The notes beneath the pieces are model-generated. The model saw nothing but the letters and a program-made list of their open reading frames with translations, had not been told where the DNA came from and made no database searches. Below, piece after piece: positions 1 to 8,763 of a DNA stretch of 28,390 bases. Source of the DNA: an uncultured Prevotella sp. (GTDB taxonomy: Bacteria; Bacteroidota; Bacteroidia; Bacteroidales; Bacteroidaceae); NCBI GenBank assembly GCA_905210845.1, contig CAJLYG010000019.1:1-28390 (forward strand), given 5' to 3'. The translations under genes were made by a program, and so were the position numbers. Positions within the stretch are counted from its first letter, which is position 1; every line of letters starts with the position of its first letter.

Positions 1-27
1 ATAAATTTTGTGCCCGATAAACACTGG

Positions 28-54
28 GTTTTGACAACCTGTCAACCTTTTGCA
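28..54 (+). terminator. Possible terminator hairpin of an unseen upstream gene
   Basis: TTGACA (31-36) and TGTCAA (40-45) form a 6-bp stem with a 3-base loop. The stem is flanked by GG/CC and followed by TTTT at 48-51. This would fit the end of a plus-strand gene left of the window, but the stem is short and no coding sequence is visible to confirm it. A nearby inverted pair, TTTGCAT (49-55) and ATGCAAA (74-80), could form an alternative structure. Confidence 0.25.
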
Positions 55-80
55 TAAAAAAACTCATGTATAAATGCAAA

Positions 81-207
81 TTGATCCTTGCTACCGCGAC
101 AGTAAATGCTGCATCGATATCATGGACTGTCAGGCAAGACACAAGAGATCGTATGATCTCGCTTTCAACACTTCCTTCACTTCCTCACTGAAAAAAGATG
201 AAGAAGT
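81..207. other. Non-coding stretch with a small hairpin
   Basis: No convincing coding frame lies in this stretch. The only visible structure is a 6-bp perfect hairpin, GAGATC (145-150) and GATCTC (155-160), around a GTAT loop. It could be part of a terminator or the 3' end of an unseen transcript, but nothing decides this. Confidence 0.3.
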
Positions 208-248
208 AAGAAGATGTACCATCAAATAGACTGATGATACATCTTCTT
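208..248 (-). terminator. Rho-independent terminator of uxaC
   Basis: A 17-bp inverted repeat (208-224 and 232-248) surrounds a 7-base loop just downstream of the uxaC stop. On the plus strand it has one C-A mismatch (219/237), which becomes a G-U wobble in the minus-strand RNA, so the hairpin pairs fully only in the uxaC transcript. A T-rich stretch follows on that strand (complement of about 190-207). Confidence 0.8.
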
Positions 249-294
249 CCAAAATTACCAGATAGACCAGGCTTGATAACTTGCCGTTGCCCTA

Positions 295-1695
295 TCAATA
301 GAACTTAAAATAGTTGCGTGCGTTGTTATAGCTGATGTCTTCGACCATACGGGTGAGCGTCTCATGGTCGTTGGGAAGCAATCCTTTTTCCACGTCATTT
401 CCGAGCAGGTTGCAAAGTAAACGACGGAAATACTCATGGCGCGGATAGCTTAGGAAGGACCGGGAGTCGGTGAGCATGCCCACGAATCGGCTCAGCAGAC
501 CCAGTACTGACAGGGCATTCATCTGCTTGGTCATGCCATCAAGCTGATCGTTGAACCACCATCCGGAACCAAATTGTATTTTCCCTGGGCAAGACCCATC
601 TTGGAAATTACCGAGCATGGTGGCAATGACCTCATTGGCACACGGGTTCAGGCAGTATAAAATTGTACGGGTGAGTTTATGTTCTGCATTCAGGTGGTTC
701 AGGAAATGGCTCATGGCCCGTGCCGTATTGAATTCTCCGATGGAGTCGAATCCTGTATCTGGACCCAGTTGGTCGTACATCAGCGTATTGTTGTCGCGTA
801 TGGCCCCATAGTGATACTGTTGAGTCCAATCAGAGTCGTAGTCCATCTCTGCCATTTTTGTTAGGATGCAATTCTTGTATTGGCGGATTTCCTCATCAGA
901 AAGTTGCATCCTACGCATGGCTTTACTGAAGATAGTCTCAATCTGTGATTCCGTGTATTCGTCATCATAAAATTCCTCAATGCCATGGTCGCTTAGCTTG
1001 CAACCATTGGCAGCAAAGAAGTCGTGCCGTTTCTGAAGGGCATCCATCATATCTTGGAAAGTGGTGATGGTAACACCAGCGGTCTCACCTAAAAGGTTAA
1101 CATAATCGGCAAAGTCATTCTTTTCGATGTTCATGGCCTTGTCCGGTCTCCAAGCTGGGATCATCTTGATCTCAAAGCCACTTTCCCGAGTCTGCTTGTG
1201 GTATTTGAGATCATCGATGGGATCATCCGTGGTGCAGACACATTCCACATGATAGCGTCGCATGAGTCCACGCGCACTATATTCAGGAGATTTCAGTTTC
1301 TCGTTACATTCGTCATAAATTTCGCGTGCGGTCTTCGGACTTAGCAACTTGGTAATGCCGAATGCGGTCTTGAGCTCCAAATGAGTCCAATGATACAGAG
1401 GATTCCGGAACGTATAAGGAACGGTCTCTGCCCATTTCTCGAATTTTTCCCAGTCAGAGGCATCGCCGGTGCAGTATTTTTCATCCACGCCATTGGTTCG
1501 CATGGCACGCCATTTATAGTGATCTCCTCCTAACCATAATTCTGTGATGCTACGGAACTGATGGTCGTTAGCTACCATTTCTGGAATCAAATGACAATGA
1601 TAATCGATAATCGGCATCTTTGCCGCATGATTATGGTATAAGTCCTGTGCAGTCTCTGTTTCCAACAGGAAGTTTTCGTCCATGAATTGTCTCAT
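295..1695 (-). CDS. uxaC: Glucuronate (uronate) isomerase
   Basis: UxaC interconverts D-glucuronate and D-fructuronate (and D-galacturonate and D-tagaturonate), the first cytoplasmic step of hexuronate breakdown. The sequence is a full-length family member of 466 residues. It has the amidohydrolase-like metal site near the N terminus (IIDYHCHL, H33 and H35) and family stretches such as GDHYKWRAMRTNGV and NPLYHWTHLELKTAFGI. I chose the ATG at 1695 (MRQFMDENFLL) because this N terminus is usual in Bacteroidales UxaC; an in-frame ATG at 1737 would place the start inside the candidate promoter. The gene stands alone, diverges from ansA, and ends at a strong hairpin. No other uronate genes (uxuA, kdgK, transporters) are in the window, so the rest of the pathway must lie elsewhere. 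Confidence 0.95.
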   Translation of the reverse strand: MRQFMDENFLLETETAQDLYHNHAAKMPIIDYHCHLIPEMVANDHQFRSITELWLGGDHYKWRAMRTNGVDEKYCTGDASDWEKFEKWAETVPYTFRNPLYHWTHLELKTAFGITKLLSPKTAREIYDECNEKLKSPEYSARGLMRRYHVECVCTTDDPIDDLKYHKQTRESGFEIKMIPAWRPDKAMNIEKNDFADYVNLLGETAGVTITTFQDMMDALQKRHDFFAANGCKLSDHGIEEFYDDEYTESQIETIFSKAMRRMQLSDEEIRQYKNCILTKMAEMDYDSDWTQQYHYGAIRDNNTLMYDQLGPDTGFDSIGEFNTARAMSHFLNHLNAEHKLTRTILYCLNPCANEVIATMLGNFQDGSCPGKIQFGSGWWFNDQLDGMTKQMNALSVLGLLSRFVGMLTDSRSFLSYPRHEYFRRLLCNLLGNDVEKGLLPNDHETLTRMVEDISYNNARNYFKFY

Positions 1696-1734
1696 CTTCT
1701 TTATGTAATTTGTTTTAAAGTAATTATTATTGTA

Positions 1735-1742
1735 CAAAAATA
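1735..1742 (-). promoter_or_regulatory. Candidate uxaC promoter (-7 box)
   Basis: The minus strand reads TATTTTTG, matching the Bacteroidetes -7 consensus TAnnTTTG, 40 bases upstream of the uxaC ATG. A good -33 TTG is not visible at the usual distance, so the call is tentative. Confidence 0.4.
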
Positions 1743-1751
1743 CATTATTAA

Positions 1752-1784
1752 TTTGGGACTAAGCGGAATTTAAGTTATATTTGC
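1752..1784 (+). promoter_or_regulatory. ansA promoter
   Basis: TTTG (1752-1755) is followed after 20 bases by TATATTTGC (1776-1784), a full match to the Bacteroidetes -33/-7 promoter. Transcription should start near 1790, leaving a leader of about 40 bases before ansA. Confidence 0.7.
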
Positions 1785-1793
1785 ACATGTTTA

Positions 1794-1812
1794 TTACGTA
1801 AACGATAACGTA
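1794..1812. promoter_or_regulatory. Possible operator in the uxaC-ansA divergent region
   Basis: The stretch TTACGTAAACGATAACGTA contains the palindrome TTACGTAA and a repeated AACG/ACGTA pattern. It lies at the predicted ansA start site and about 100 bases upstream of uxaC. It looks like a LacI- or GntR-family operator, but no regulator gene is present nearby, so this is inference from symmetry and position only. Confidence 0.3.
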
Positions 1813-1832
1813 GCTAAAAAAAAGGAGATATG

Positions 1833-2870
1833 ATGAACCGCTCAAATAAAGTTCTTTTGATTTATACCGGTGGTACGATCGGTATGGGGATCAATCCGCG
1901 TACAGGTGCTTTGGAACCTTTAGATTTCAATCATCTGGTTTCTAACATTCCTGAGTTTGATTATTTGCAAACAGATGTCAGTGTCTATCAGTTTACGCCT
2001 CCGATTGATTCCAGTGATATGAATCCAGTTAGGTGGGCGCAGTTGGTACGTATTATTTCTGCCAATTACAATGATTATGATGGTTTCGTGATTTTACATG
2101 GGACGGATACCATGGCATATACCGCTTCTGCCTTGTCGTTCATGCTTGAGAATCTGACAAAGCCCGTTATCTTAACAGGGAGTCAATTGCCGATCGGCCA
2201 GTTGCGTACGGATGGAAAGGAAAATCTCGTGACCAGTATCGAGTTGGCTTCTGCCAAGCATGAAGATGGAACAGCCATGGTTCCAGAAGTATGTATTTAT
2301 TTTAGTGGACATCTATTGAGAGGGAACCGTGCTACGAAGCAGAATGCGGATGGCTTTAATGCCTTTGATACATTTAACTATCCGCATCTTTGTGATGCAG
2401 GAGTAAATTTTAGCTATCATGAGCATCATATCTTAAAACCAGACTTCAATAAGCCCATGATTCCCCATACGGCATTGAATCCGAATGTGATCGTCTTTTC
2501 CTTATTTCCAGGTATTCAGGAGAATATTGTCCGTCATGTGATTGACGTCCCAGAGATCCGGAGTATCGTGATGAGAAGTTTTGGTAGTGGCAATGCCCCT
2601 AAGAGTCCTTGGATGACCAGATTACTGAGGAATATTTCAGAGAGGGGAGTCGTTGTTGTCAATATCAGTCAATGTGTAGCCGGATTTGTAGAAATGAGTC
2701 GATATGATGCTGGCTACCAGTTGAAAGACCTTGGCGTGGTCAGTGGCCGGGACAGTACTGTTGAGGCCGCCGTGACGAAGCTCATGTATCTTCAAGCCAG
2801 ATACACGGATTCCAATGTCATCCGCAATTTGATGTCACGGTCGATAGCAGGTGAGATTACGGTGGATTGA
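1833..2870 (+). CDS. ansA: Type I (cytoplasmic) L-asparaginase
   Basis: This enzyme hydrolyses L-asparagine to aspartate and ammonia. Both active-site signatures are present: IYTGGTIGM with the nucleophile Thr12, and HGTDTM with Thr91-Asp92; the conserved Lys169 sits in RGNRATKQNADGF. At 345 residues it has normal type I length. There is no signal peptide, so it should act in the cytoplasm. Two ATGs stand side by side (1830 and 1833). The GGAG at 1824-1827 lies only 2 bases from the first and 5 from the second, so I place the start at 1833. Such a clear Shine-Dalgarno is unusual in this window. The gene is a single unit with its own promoter and converges on the lipoprotein gene at a shared hairpin. 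Confidence 0.95.
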   Translation: MNRSNKVLLIYTGGTIGMGINPRTGALEPLDFNHLVSNIPEFDYLQTDVSVYQFTPPIDSSDMNPVRWAQLVRIISANYNDYDGFVILHGTDTMAYTASALSFMLENLTKPVILTGSQLPIGQLRTDGKENLVTSIELASAKHEDGTAMVPEVCIYFSGHLLRGNRATKQNADGFNAFDTFNYPHLCDAGVNFSYHEHHILKPDFNKPMIPHTALNPNVIVFSLFPGIQENIVRHVIDVPEIRSIVMRSFGSGNAPKSPWMTRLLRNISERGVVVVNISQCVAGFVEMSRYDAGYQLKDLGVVSGRDSTVEAAVTKLMYLQARYTDSNVIRNLMSRSIAGEITVD

Positions 2871-2872
2871 TT

Positions 2873-2907
2873 CTCTTTCCCTTTCCCGTCAAAAAGAAAG
2901 GGAAGAG
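2873..2907. terminator. Hairpin between convergent ansA and the polysaccharide operon
   Basis: CTCTTTCCCTTTC (2873-2885) pairs with GAAAGGGAAGAG (2896-2907) with one bulged T. It fills the 37-base gap between two convergent stops and probably ends both transcripts. Neither side has a long T run, so strength is uncertain. Confidence 0.55.
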
Positions 2908-3345
2908 TTACCATTTTCGCAAATTCAGTTGGAGCGAGCTGGAGCGAAGGATAAGTCGATCGTCATGACAGGAGACAATGGAGAAATGCTCTTGGGAGGT
3001 CGTGATGCCATAGGGTAGGAATACGGTTGAGTCAGTCACGTAGCTATCATCATGTAAATTGTCTGTCGTAAAAGGCTTCGAAAGGTACAGGCTGTCACCA
3101 TCATGTTCCTGAAGGAAAAATAAGTCTGTAGCATGATGATCTTTGTCCTGCAATTCCAGTAATTTGGATTCAAAGGTCCAGTACAGGCGTTTTTGTGAAA
3201 GATCGTTCTTTCCTCCAGAATGAAGCGTGTCAATGCTTTCCAAATGCCAGAATCCTTGCAGATCCCCATTGTCATACTCATGTATCTCGCAGGCATTCAA
3301 TAGCACGCATAGCGTGAAAATACCTATTCCTATTATTCTTTTCAT
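2908..3345 (-). CDS. Small lipoprotein, lipocalin-like
   Basis: This is a 145-residue protein with a lipoprotein signal: a basic start (MKR), a hydrophobic stretch and the lipobox LNAC with Cys19 as the lipidated residue. The mature part starts with an acidic, flexible segment and then GFWHLESID, a pattern common in small Bacteroidales lipocalin-like lipoproteins; the rest looks beta-rich. It is probably anchored in the envelope facing the periplasm. It is the last gene of the polysaccharide operon, 4 bases after the wzi-like gene, so a role in surface polysaccharide assembly is possible but inferred only from position. The exact function is unknown. Confidence 0.8.
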   Translation of the reverse strand: MKRIIGIGIFTLCVLLNACEIHEYDNGDLQGFWHLESIDTLHSGGKNDLSQKRLYWTFESKLLELQDKDHHATDLFFLQEHDGDSLYLSKPFTTDNLHDDSYVTDSTVFLPYGITTSQEHFSIVSCHDDRLILRSSSLQLNLRKW

Positions 3346-3349
3346 GTCA

Positions 3350-4876
3350 TTATCTGCTTAATAGTCCTGTTTTTGAGATGGTGATCTGTAGGCCATGGTT
3401 GTTACCTAACGACGAGCCATGGTCAAGCCCAAATGCACCTTGTAACGTCCATCCATGATGGAAATGATAGATGAGTTCAGCGAGAAAGCTTGTATCGTAT
3501 TTCTTCTTTACAAAAGGATCTTCATAGGTGCCCCATCCTATGCGATGAGTAGTCAACAAACGGTAGTCTATTCGTGAAAGAATCGATCCGTCTATCCCGA
3601 AATGCCATGCCATGAATCGGTTGTCTTTCACTTTGAGCTGATGATCTGTATTATAGATAGGTGAGAAATAGAGAGGGTTGCCGATGACTTGCCCCCAATG
3701 CTCCCAACCCGGATAGACCCCGTGGTTATAATAATTGTCATTGCCACTTACGTGATATGAGACGAGCGTGCCATGGTCATGATACATGGCACCACTTTGG
3801 TCCTTTGTCGTGATATATTCCAGCACTGCATGCTTGATCCATGTTCCTCTTTTCAAAGTTAGTTCTGTTCCTAACATGATGTCTTTTAGGCGATAATGGA
3901 TATAATGCTTCTTTTCCTTTTCATTCCAGGCATCCCCAGAGCCATAGCCATCATAATCTAAGAAGAACATTTGAGAATGGTCTTCGAAATAATGATCACC
4001 GTATAAAGAAAATTGCCATGAGGGCTGATCCCAATTGAGGCGAAACACCCAACTGCCTAAGGCATTTCCTTCTGCGTTGTTGTATGCGCCATCTGTTGGA
4101 TCTCCTCCTTTTCCCCAGATCACTTTCCAGAAATCAGATATTTTTTGTCCTCCTCTCATGGTGGTTCCATCTGGGAAGTAAGTCTTTCCACCAAACTGTG
4201 TTGCCATTTCCAGTCCCATTTCAATAGTGAGGGGGAAAGATTCTTCCTTTCCTACTTTCAGATATCCTGATTTTGTATGAAGGAGAATATTCTTTGAATA
4301 TTTGGTTTCCTGGAGAGTAAAATCACTTTCCCAATTGCCATCTGTATAGCATCCGTATGCAATATGCCCTTTTATCTTGAGCCATTGCCGTGTGCCAGGT
4401 ATATTCCAATATTCAGGAAGAGACAATCGGATCTCTGGTATAGGACGGGCATTGATACCGAAGGTTTGGGACCCACTGCTCAGATTGTTGTTTTTGAGTT
4501 CCATGGGATGTTGCTTATTTCCCACCGTCAATAAACCTTTCAACCATCTGAATTCAGCAAATGCCTGTTGTAGGATCATATGGCTGGTGTAGTGGGTTGT
4601 GGCAGCGATGTCTATGCCGTATCCTATACCCCATTTCCGAGTCGAGTCATTGGATATTCCCCTTTGTACACTCCCCCGAATATATCCATTGCTTTCCTCT
4701 AAGGAACTGAGGCCATATTTATTTGCATTCAGCCATAGAGGAGTCTTACCATGGGAAAAACTCCCTTGTGAAGCTATGCTATATTCCATTCCGTCGAGTA
4801 GGGAGCGTTGCGCATTAGCACAATAGGGAAGAGCAAAAAAGAAAAGTATCAGAACTGTCCCTTTGGTCATTATCAT
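3350..4876 (-). CDS. Capsule assembly Wzi-family outer-membrane protein
   Basis: This 508-residue protein has a signal peptide (cleavage likely after PYCANA, about residue 22) and is built of alternating amphipathic strands typical of a beta barrel. It resembles the Wzi family, for example in SHGKTPLWLNANKYGLSS near the N terminus and IGNPLYFSPIYN in the C-terminal half. Wzi binds or organises capsule at the cell surface in enterobacteria; Bacteroidales homologues are longer and common beside exopolysaccharide genes. The start could also be Met3 (4870). It follows the HAD gene after 3 bases and precedes the lipoprotein by 4, so all are co-transcribed. The partner export lipoprotein (Wza type) is not in the window. 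Confidence 0.85.
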   Translation of the reverse strand: MIMTKGTVLILFFFALPYCANAQRSLLDGMEYSIASQGSFSHGKTPLWLNANKYGLSSLEESNGYIRGSVQRGISNDSTRKWGIGYGIDIAATTHYTSHMILQQAFAEFRWLKGLLTVGNKQHPMELKNNNLSSGSQTFGINARPIPEIRLSLPEYWNIPGTRQWLKIKGHIAYGCYTDGNWESDFTLQETKYSKNILLHTKSGYLKVGKEESFPLTIEMGLEMATQFGGKTYFPDGTTMRGGQKISDFWKVIWGKGGDPTDGAYNNAEGNALGSWVFRLNWDQPSWQFSLYGDHYFEDHSQMFFLDYDGYGSGDAWNEKEKKHYIHYRLKDIMLGTELTLKRGTWIKHAVLEYITTKDQSGAMYHDHGTLVSYHVSGNDNYYNHGVYPGWEHWGQVIGNPLYFSPIYNTDHQLKVKDNRFMAWHFGIDGSILSRIDYRLLTTHRIGWGTYEDPFVKKKYDTSFLAELIYHFHHGWTLQGAFGLDHGSSLGNNHGLQITISKTGLLSR

Positions 4877-4879
4877 CAG

Positions 4880-5311
4880 CTATTTATTCCACCAGTGCTT
4901 CTTTTTCGGCTTATTTTCCGTACCCATTCCTTGTTGGCGTGCTTCTCTCAAGATATCCCGGTAAGTCTTATGCTCACTGATCATCTGATAGATCAATCCC
5001 CAATCAGGTAATCCCCCCAAATTCCGGTCGTCAATAAAAATATCAGCCTTTATCTTCCTGGAGAAATGATTATTATATTCAACTTTTTCTTCCGGATAGT
5101 CTTTGTTCACGGCATAAAACTCAACTCCTCTTTCTTTACACCAGTTAATGGCATCTTCTAAGAGTTTGCCTTCCCGTACACTCCAAAGGATCAATTTATG
5201 ATGATCCTTTATGAGCATACGAAGGGTTTCTGTCGCAAAAGGGAGTTCCTCGCCTATTTCCGGATATCTGTGTTCGACAATTGTCCCGTCGAAATCTACT
5301 GCGATGATCAT
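4880..5311 (-). CDS. Small HAD-superfamily hydrolase (BT0820-like)
   Basis: This 143-residue HAD enzyme has all four motifs: AVDFDGT with Asp6 (nucleophile) and Asp8, Ser44 in LILWSV, a Lys near 86-88, and FIDDRN with Asp94-Asp95. It is a minimal HAD without a large cap domain, like the BT0820 type found in Bacteroidales polysaccharide loci. The substrate is not predictable from sequence; a sugar-phosphate or nucleotide-linked phosphatase role in surface polysaccharide synthesis is suggested by its place between the BY-kinase and the Wzi-like gene. Gaps of only 3 bases on either side indicate tight translational coupling. Confidence 0.85.
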   Translation of the reverse strand: MIIAVDFDGTIVEHRYPEIGEELPFATETLRMLIKDHHKLILWSVREGKLLEDAINWCKERGVEFYAVNKDYPEEKVEYNNHFSRKIKADIFIDDRNLGGLPDWGLIYQMISEHKTYRDILREARQQGMGTENKPKKKHWWNK

Positions 5312-5314
5312 GAT

Positions 5315-7843
5315 TTATCTTTTTATAGATGTATCGTTCTTATCGCCATAGTGGCTACTACTATAATTGCCGTAGCTTCCGTATGTACCATAGCTGCCAT
5401 AAGATTTATAACTATGATAACTTCCATAGCTACCATAATGTCCATAGCGTCCATATTTTCCATATTTCCCGTATCCATAGCGGTATCCGTTCTTCTTCTT
5501 GGACATGTCGATACCATTGATCACAATGCTCATGTTCGGTAGCTTCTTCTCTTCGTACAATCCATTGATAAGATTGAAACTGTCCCTTGCCGTATAGTCA
5601 GCACGACACATATAGACCGTTGCATTTGCAATTCTTGCGATTTGAAGTGTATCCGTTACCAGTCCTACAGGGGCTGTGTCAATCAGTACATAATCGTATG
5701 TCTTTTTCAGTACTTCCATAATGTCTTCCAATGATGGACGTGCCACTAATTCTGAAGGATTAGGAGGTATAGGACCAGCCATCAGTAAGTCAAGATTATT
5801 ATGGATGCCAGAGCTAACGATCTGGCTTTTTACCTCAGCTTCTGTAGGATGCTCTTTCATCAGCAGTTGCGTGATTCCATGTTGATGGTCATCGATTTCG
5901 AACAATTCGGCCAAACGTGGTTTGCGGATGTCAAGTCCTACGAGAATGACTTTCTTGCCCAACAATGCAAAGCTGACAGCTAAGTTCGCGGCATTAAAGG
6001 TCTTGCCTTCACCGGATGTTGTTGATGTGAACATGATTACCTTTTCGTTTTCTTTCATTAGGAACTGAAGGTTCGTACGCATTGATCGGAAGATTTCCTC
6101 CATCAAATTATTTTGGTTTTCATGAACGACGATGTCTGCTTTTGTCTTTGCCGTCTCACTGGCTACTGCAACATCGGCTAAGATAGGTAAGTTCGTCAAT
6201 TTAACTACATCCTCATGTCCGTCAATCTTATACCTGAAGAACTGGATCAAGAACAAGATGAAAGAGGGGATGGCAATACCCAAGATCAAGGCAATCAATA
6301 AAACAATCGGAGATTTTGGACTGATCTTTCCCATGAACTGCGGGTCATCAATGAGTCTTCCCTTATCTGCTGTGGCCGCTAAGGAAATGGAGTTCTCCTC
6401 TCGTTTTTGTAGCAGCATAAGATACAACCCAGATTTTACCTCTTGTTGACGACCGATTTGTCCCAAGATACGTTGCTCCTCAGGTGACTGAGATGTTTGA
6501 CTGGCATATTTATTATATTGTGAAGCCACACTACCACGTTGTATTTCCACATTTCTCTTAGCCTGCTCCATTGCCCTACGGATACTCCCATTCAGTTCAT
6601 CAAGTTGTGATGTCAAGGGCGTGACGGTAGGACTGTTCTCAGATGCGCTTTGTAAGAGTCTGTTCCTTTGCAAAGCGATCTCGTTATACTTGGAAATGAG
6701 ATCATTCACAGATGCATCTGCTATACCGACGTTGACTGGTAATACTTGATATTCTTTGTTGGACCTTACAGCTTGGGATAAACTATTGATCAAGGCAACC
6801 TGTGTATTGGCTTCATTCAGCTTTTGGTCATATTCTCCCTGGTTTTGCAGTGCTTGCCCAGCATTTAATTGTACGTCAACTACGTTGTTGGCTCGTTTGT
6901 AACTGGATAGTTGCCCTTCTGTGTTGCCTAATTCTGCATTGATTTTCTCCAATCGACCATTGATGAATTCCTCTGTGCGACGTGCAATCTCATTCTTATC
7001 GTCATTGGCTTGCTCGTTATAACAAATTACCAATTGCTTCAGATAGTCAATAGCCCTTTGAGGTATTTCATCTTTCAACGTTAATTGGGCGATCGTTGTC
7101 GTCTTTGATGTCTGGTTAACGGTGAGTGCTGCAACATATTTATAAGAGGCAGTCGTTGGTGATACGATGGTAACTTTCTCAGCTCTTCCTTCTTTGAGCG
7201 GAGAAGAAGTGTTTGCCGTGAAACTGAGCACACCAGCGCGTGTCCCGATTGTAGCAGGCATTGCGCTGAAACTCTTGTTGATGAAGAATGGACCTTCTAC
7301 ACTATTTTCGTCTACAGAAACATAATACTGGCCTGTGACGTGGTAGTTGTTGCCTTCGGGACTGATTGTTAGTTGAATAGAACCCGCAATCTTTTCTAAA
7401 TGGGAAGGATCGATATCCACAGTAATCGGTTGGGTCTTGTAAAGGAGATGGTCTTTTACACGACCTTCCAATTTATAGTTCACATAGAGCTTGAGGTCTC
7501 TGACGGTCTGTGCTGCCAGTGAATGAGAAGTCAGGATTTCCATCTCGTTGTCGATACCATTCGAGTTAGTGATAAATCCTAAGTTCGTTACATTCTGTAT
7601 ATTATTTGAGCCTCCTCTTCGGCCACTTGTCTCATCGTCTTTGATCAGCAGTTTTTCTGTCGCCTGATAGATCTTTGTTGAATAGCGCAGATAAATAGCA
7701 GCTGCGCCCACGCAAATGATCAAAGATAGCAGAAACCATTTCCAGTTGAGAACCAATGTCGTATAGACTGTTTGAAAGTCAAATGATGATTTCTCTCCTT
7801 GTTCTTGAGAACTTTCCAGTTCTATGTACTTATTGTCTTCCAT
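5315..7843 (-). CDS. Polysaccharide co-polymerase / BY-kinase (Wzc type)
   Basis: This 842-residue protein joins a Wzz chain-length domain to a cytoplasmic tyrosine autokinase. Order: short cytosolic N terminus, TM1 about 33-51, a large periplasmic coiled-coil region, TM2 about 508-530, then the kinase. Kinase motifs are intact: Walker A SGEGKT with Lys614, Walker A' VGLDIRKPRL with Asp638, Walker B VLIDTAPVG with Asp722, and the family signature GPIPPNPSELV. The tail (787-832) carries 16 tyrosines, the expected autophosphorylation cluster. In the family, cycling of tail phosphorylation controls polymer length and export through a Wza channel. It lies between rfbA and the HAD gene in the operon. 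No separate Wzb-type phosphatase gene is seen in the window. Confidence 0.95.
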   Translation of the reverse strand: MEDNKYIELESSQEQGEKSSFDFQTVYTTLVLNWKWFLLSLIICVGAAAIYLRYSTKIYQATEKLLIKDDETSGRRGGSNNIQNVTNLGFITNSNGIDNEMEILTSHSLAAQTVRDLKLYVNYKLEGRVKDHLLYKTQPITVDIDPSHLEKIAGSIQLTISPEGNNYHVTGQYYVSVDENSVEGPFFINKSFSAMPATIGTRAGVLSFTANTSSPLKEGRAEKVTIVSPTTASYKYVAALTVNQTSKTTTIAQLTLKDEIPQRAIDYLKQLVICYNEQANDDKNEIARRTEEFINGRLEKINAELGNTEGQLSSYKRANNVVDVQLNAGQALQNQGEYDQKLNEANTQVALINSLSQAVRSNKEYQVLPVNVGIADASVNDLISKYNEIALQRNRLLQSASENSPTVTPLTSQLDELNGSIRRAMEQAKRNVEIQRGSVASQYNKYASQTSQSPEEQRILGQIGRQQEVKSGLYLMLLQKREENSISLAATADKGRLIDDPQFMGKISPKSPIVLLIALILGIAIPSFILFLIQFFRYKIDGHEDVVKLTNLPILADVAVASETAKTKADIVVHENQNNLMEEIFRSMRTNLQFLMKENEKVIMFTSTTSGEGKTFNAANLAVSFALLGKKVILVGLDIRKPRLAELFEIDDHQHGITQLLMKEHPTEAEVKSQIVSSGIHNNLDLLMAGPIPPNPSELVARPSLEDIMEVLKKTYDYVLIDTAPVGLVTDTLQIARIANATVYMCRADYTARDSFNLINGLYEEKKLPNMSIVINGIDMSKKKNGYRYGYGKYGKYGRYGHYGSYGSYHSYKSYGSYGTYGSYGNYSSSHYGDKNDTSIKR
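5348..5485 (-). repeat. 9-base coding repeat for the Tyr/Gly tail
   Basis: About fifteen imperfect 9-base units code mainly for Gly-x-Tyr (x is Lys, Arg, His, Ser, Thr or Asn). They make up the C-terminal tail of the BY-kinase. Third positions and middle codons vary, so the array is old or under selection rather than freshly duplicated. Repeat number could change by slippage. Confidence 0.85.
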
Positions 7844-7879
7844 TTCTTCCTTAGAATGTATTGTTTCCTGAATTGATGA

Positions 7880-8752
7880 TTATTCTGATATTTTTAAAAG
7901 ATATTGCCCATAGTTGTTCTTGATCATGGGCTGAGCCAGTCTCCTCACTTGTTCTTTTGTGATCCATCCTTTGTCAAGGGCGATTTCTTCCAAGCAAGCC
8001 ACTTTTAGTCCTTGTCGTTTTTCTATAACTTCAATGAATGTACTGGCTTCACTCAAGCTGTCGTGGGTACCTGTGTCCAGCCATGCGAATCCCCTTTGCA
8101 AGGTCTCCACTCTCAATTGCTTCTTATTCAGATATTCCTGGTTGACACTTGTAATCTCCAGTTCCCCTCTTTTGCTGGGCTTGATTTGCTTTGCAATTTC
8201 CACGACACTGTTAGGATAAAAATATAATCCAACAACAGCATAATTGCTCTTGGGATGTGAAGGCTTCTCTTCGATGCTCAAGCAGTTTCCCTCTTGATCA
8301 AATTCTGCTACGCCATAACGTTCTGGATCATTGACTGCGTATCCGAAGACGGTAGCTTTGCCGTCTTTCTCTGCATTGGCAACACTTCGTTTTAGCAAAC
8401 CCGAAAATCCTGCTCCATAGAAGATATTATCTCCTAAAACCAGGCAGACACAATCACTCCCAATGAAATTCTCTCCAATGAGGAATGCTTGTGCCAAACC
8501 ATCAGGACTAGGTTGTTCAGCATATTCGAATCTGACCCCGATATCTTGGCCATCACCCAGGAGACGTTTAAATCCAGGTAAGTCATACGGAGTGGAGATA
8601 ATCAATATTTCTCTGATACCAGCTAACATGAGCACTGATATCGGATAATAGATCATGGGCTTGTCAAAGATAGGAATCAGTTGCTTACTAATTCCTTTTG
8701 TAATCGGGTAGAGGCGTGTTCCTGAGCCTCCGGCTAAAACAATACCTTTCAT
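7880..8752 (-). CDS. rfbA: Glucose-1-phosphate thymidylyltransferase
   Basis: RfbA (RmlA) makes dTDP-glucose from glucose-1-phosphate and dTTP, the first step to dTDP-L-rhamnose and other dTDP sugars. At 290 residues it has normal length. The nucleotide-binding loop [11 protein letters not shown] is at 6-16, followed by [16 protein letters not shown] and the substrate-binding stretch [11 protein letters not shown]. It starts 11 bases after the upstream transferase and is followed by the BY-kinase after 36 bases. rfbB, rfbC and rfbD are absent here, so the rest of the dTDP-sugar route must be elsewhere; this copy probably serves the polysaccharide made by this operon. Confidence 0.95.
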   Translation of the reverse strand: MKGIVLAGGSGTRLYPITKGISKQLIPIFDKPMIYYPISVLMLAGIREILIISTPYDLPGFKRLLGDGQDIGVRFEYAEQPSPDGLAQAFLIGENFIGSDCVCLVLGDNIFYGAGFSGLLKRSVANAEKDGKATVFGYAVNDPERYGVAEFDQEGNCLSIEEKPSHPKSNYAVVGLYFYPNSVVEIAKQIKPSKRGELEITSVNQEYLNKKQLRVETLQRGFAWLDTGTHDSLSEASTFIEVIEKRQGLKVACLEEIALDKGWITKEQVRRLAQPMIKNNYGQYLLKISE

Positions 8753-8763
8753 ATCTTATTCAT

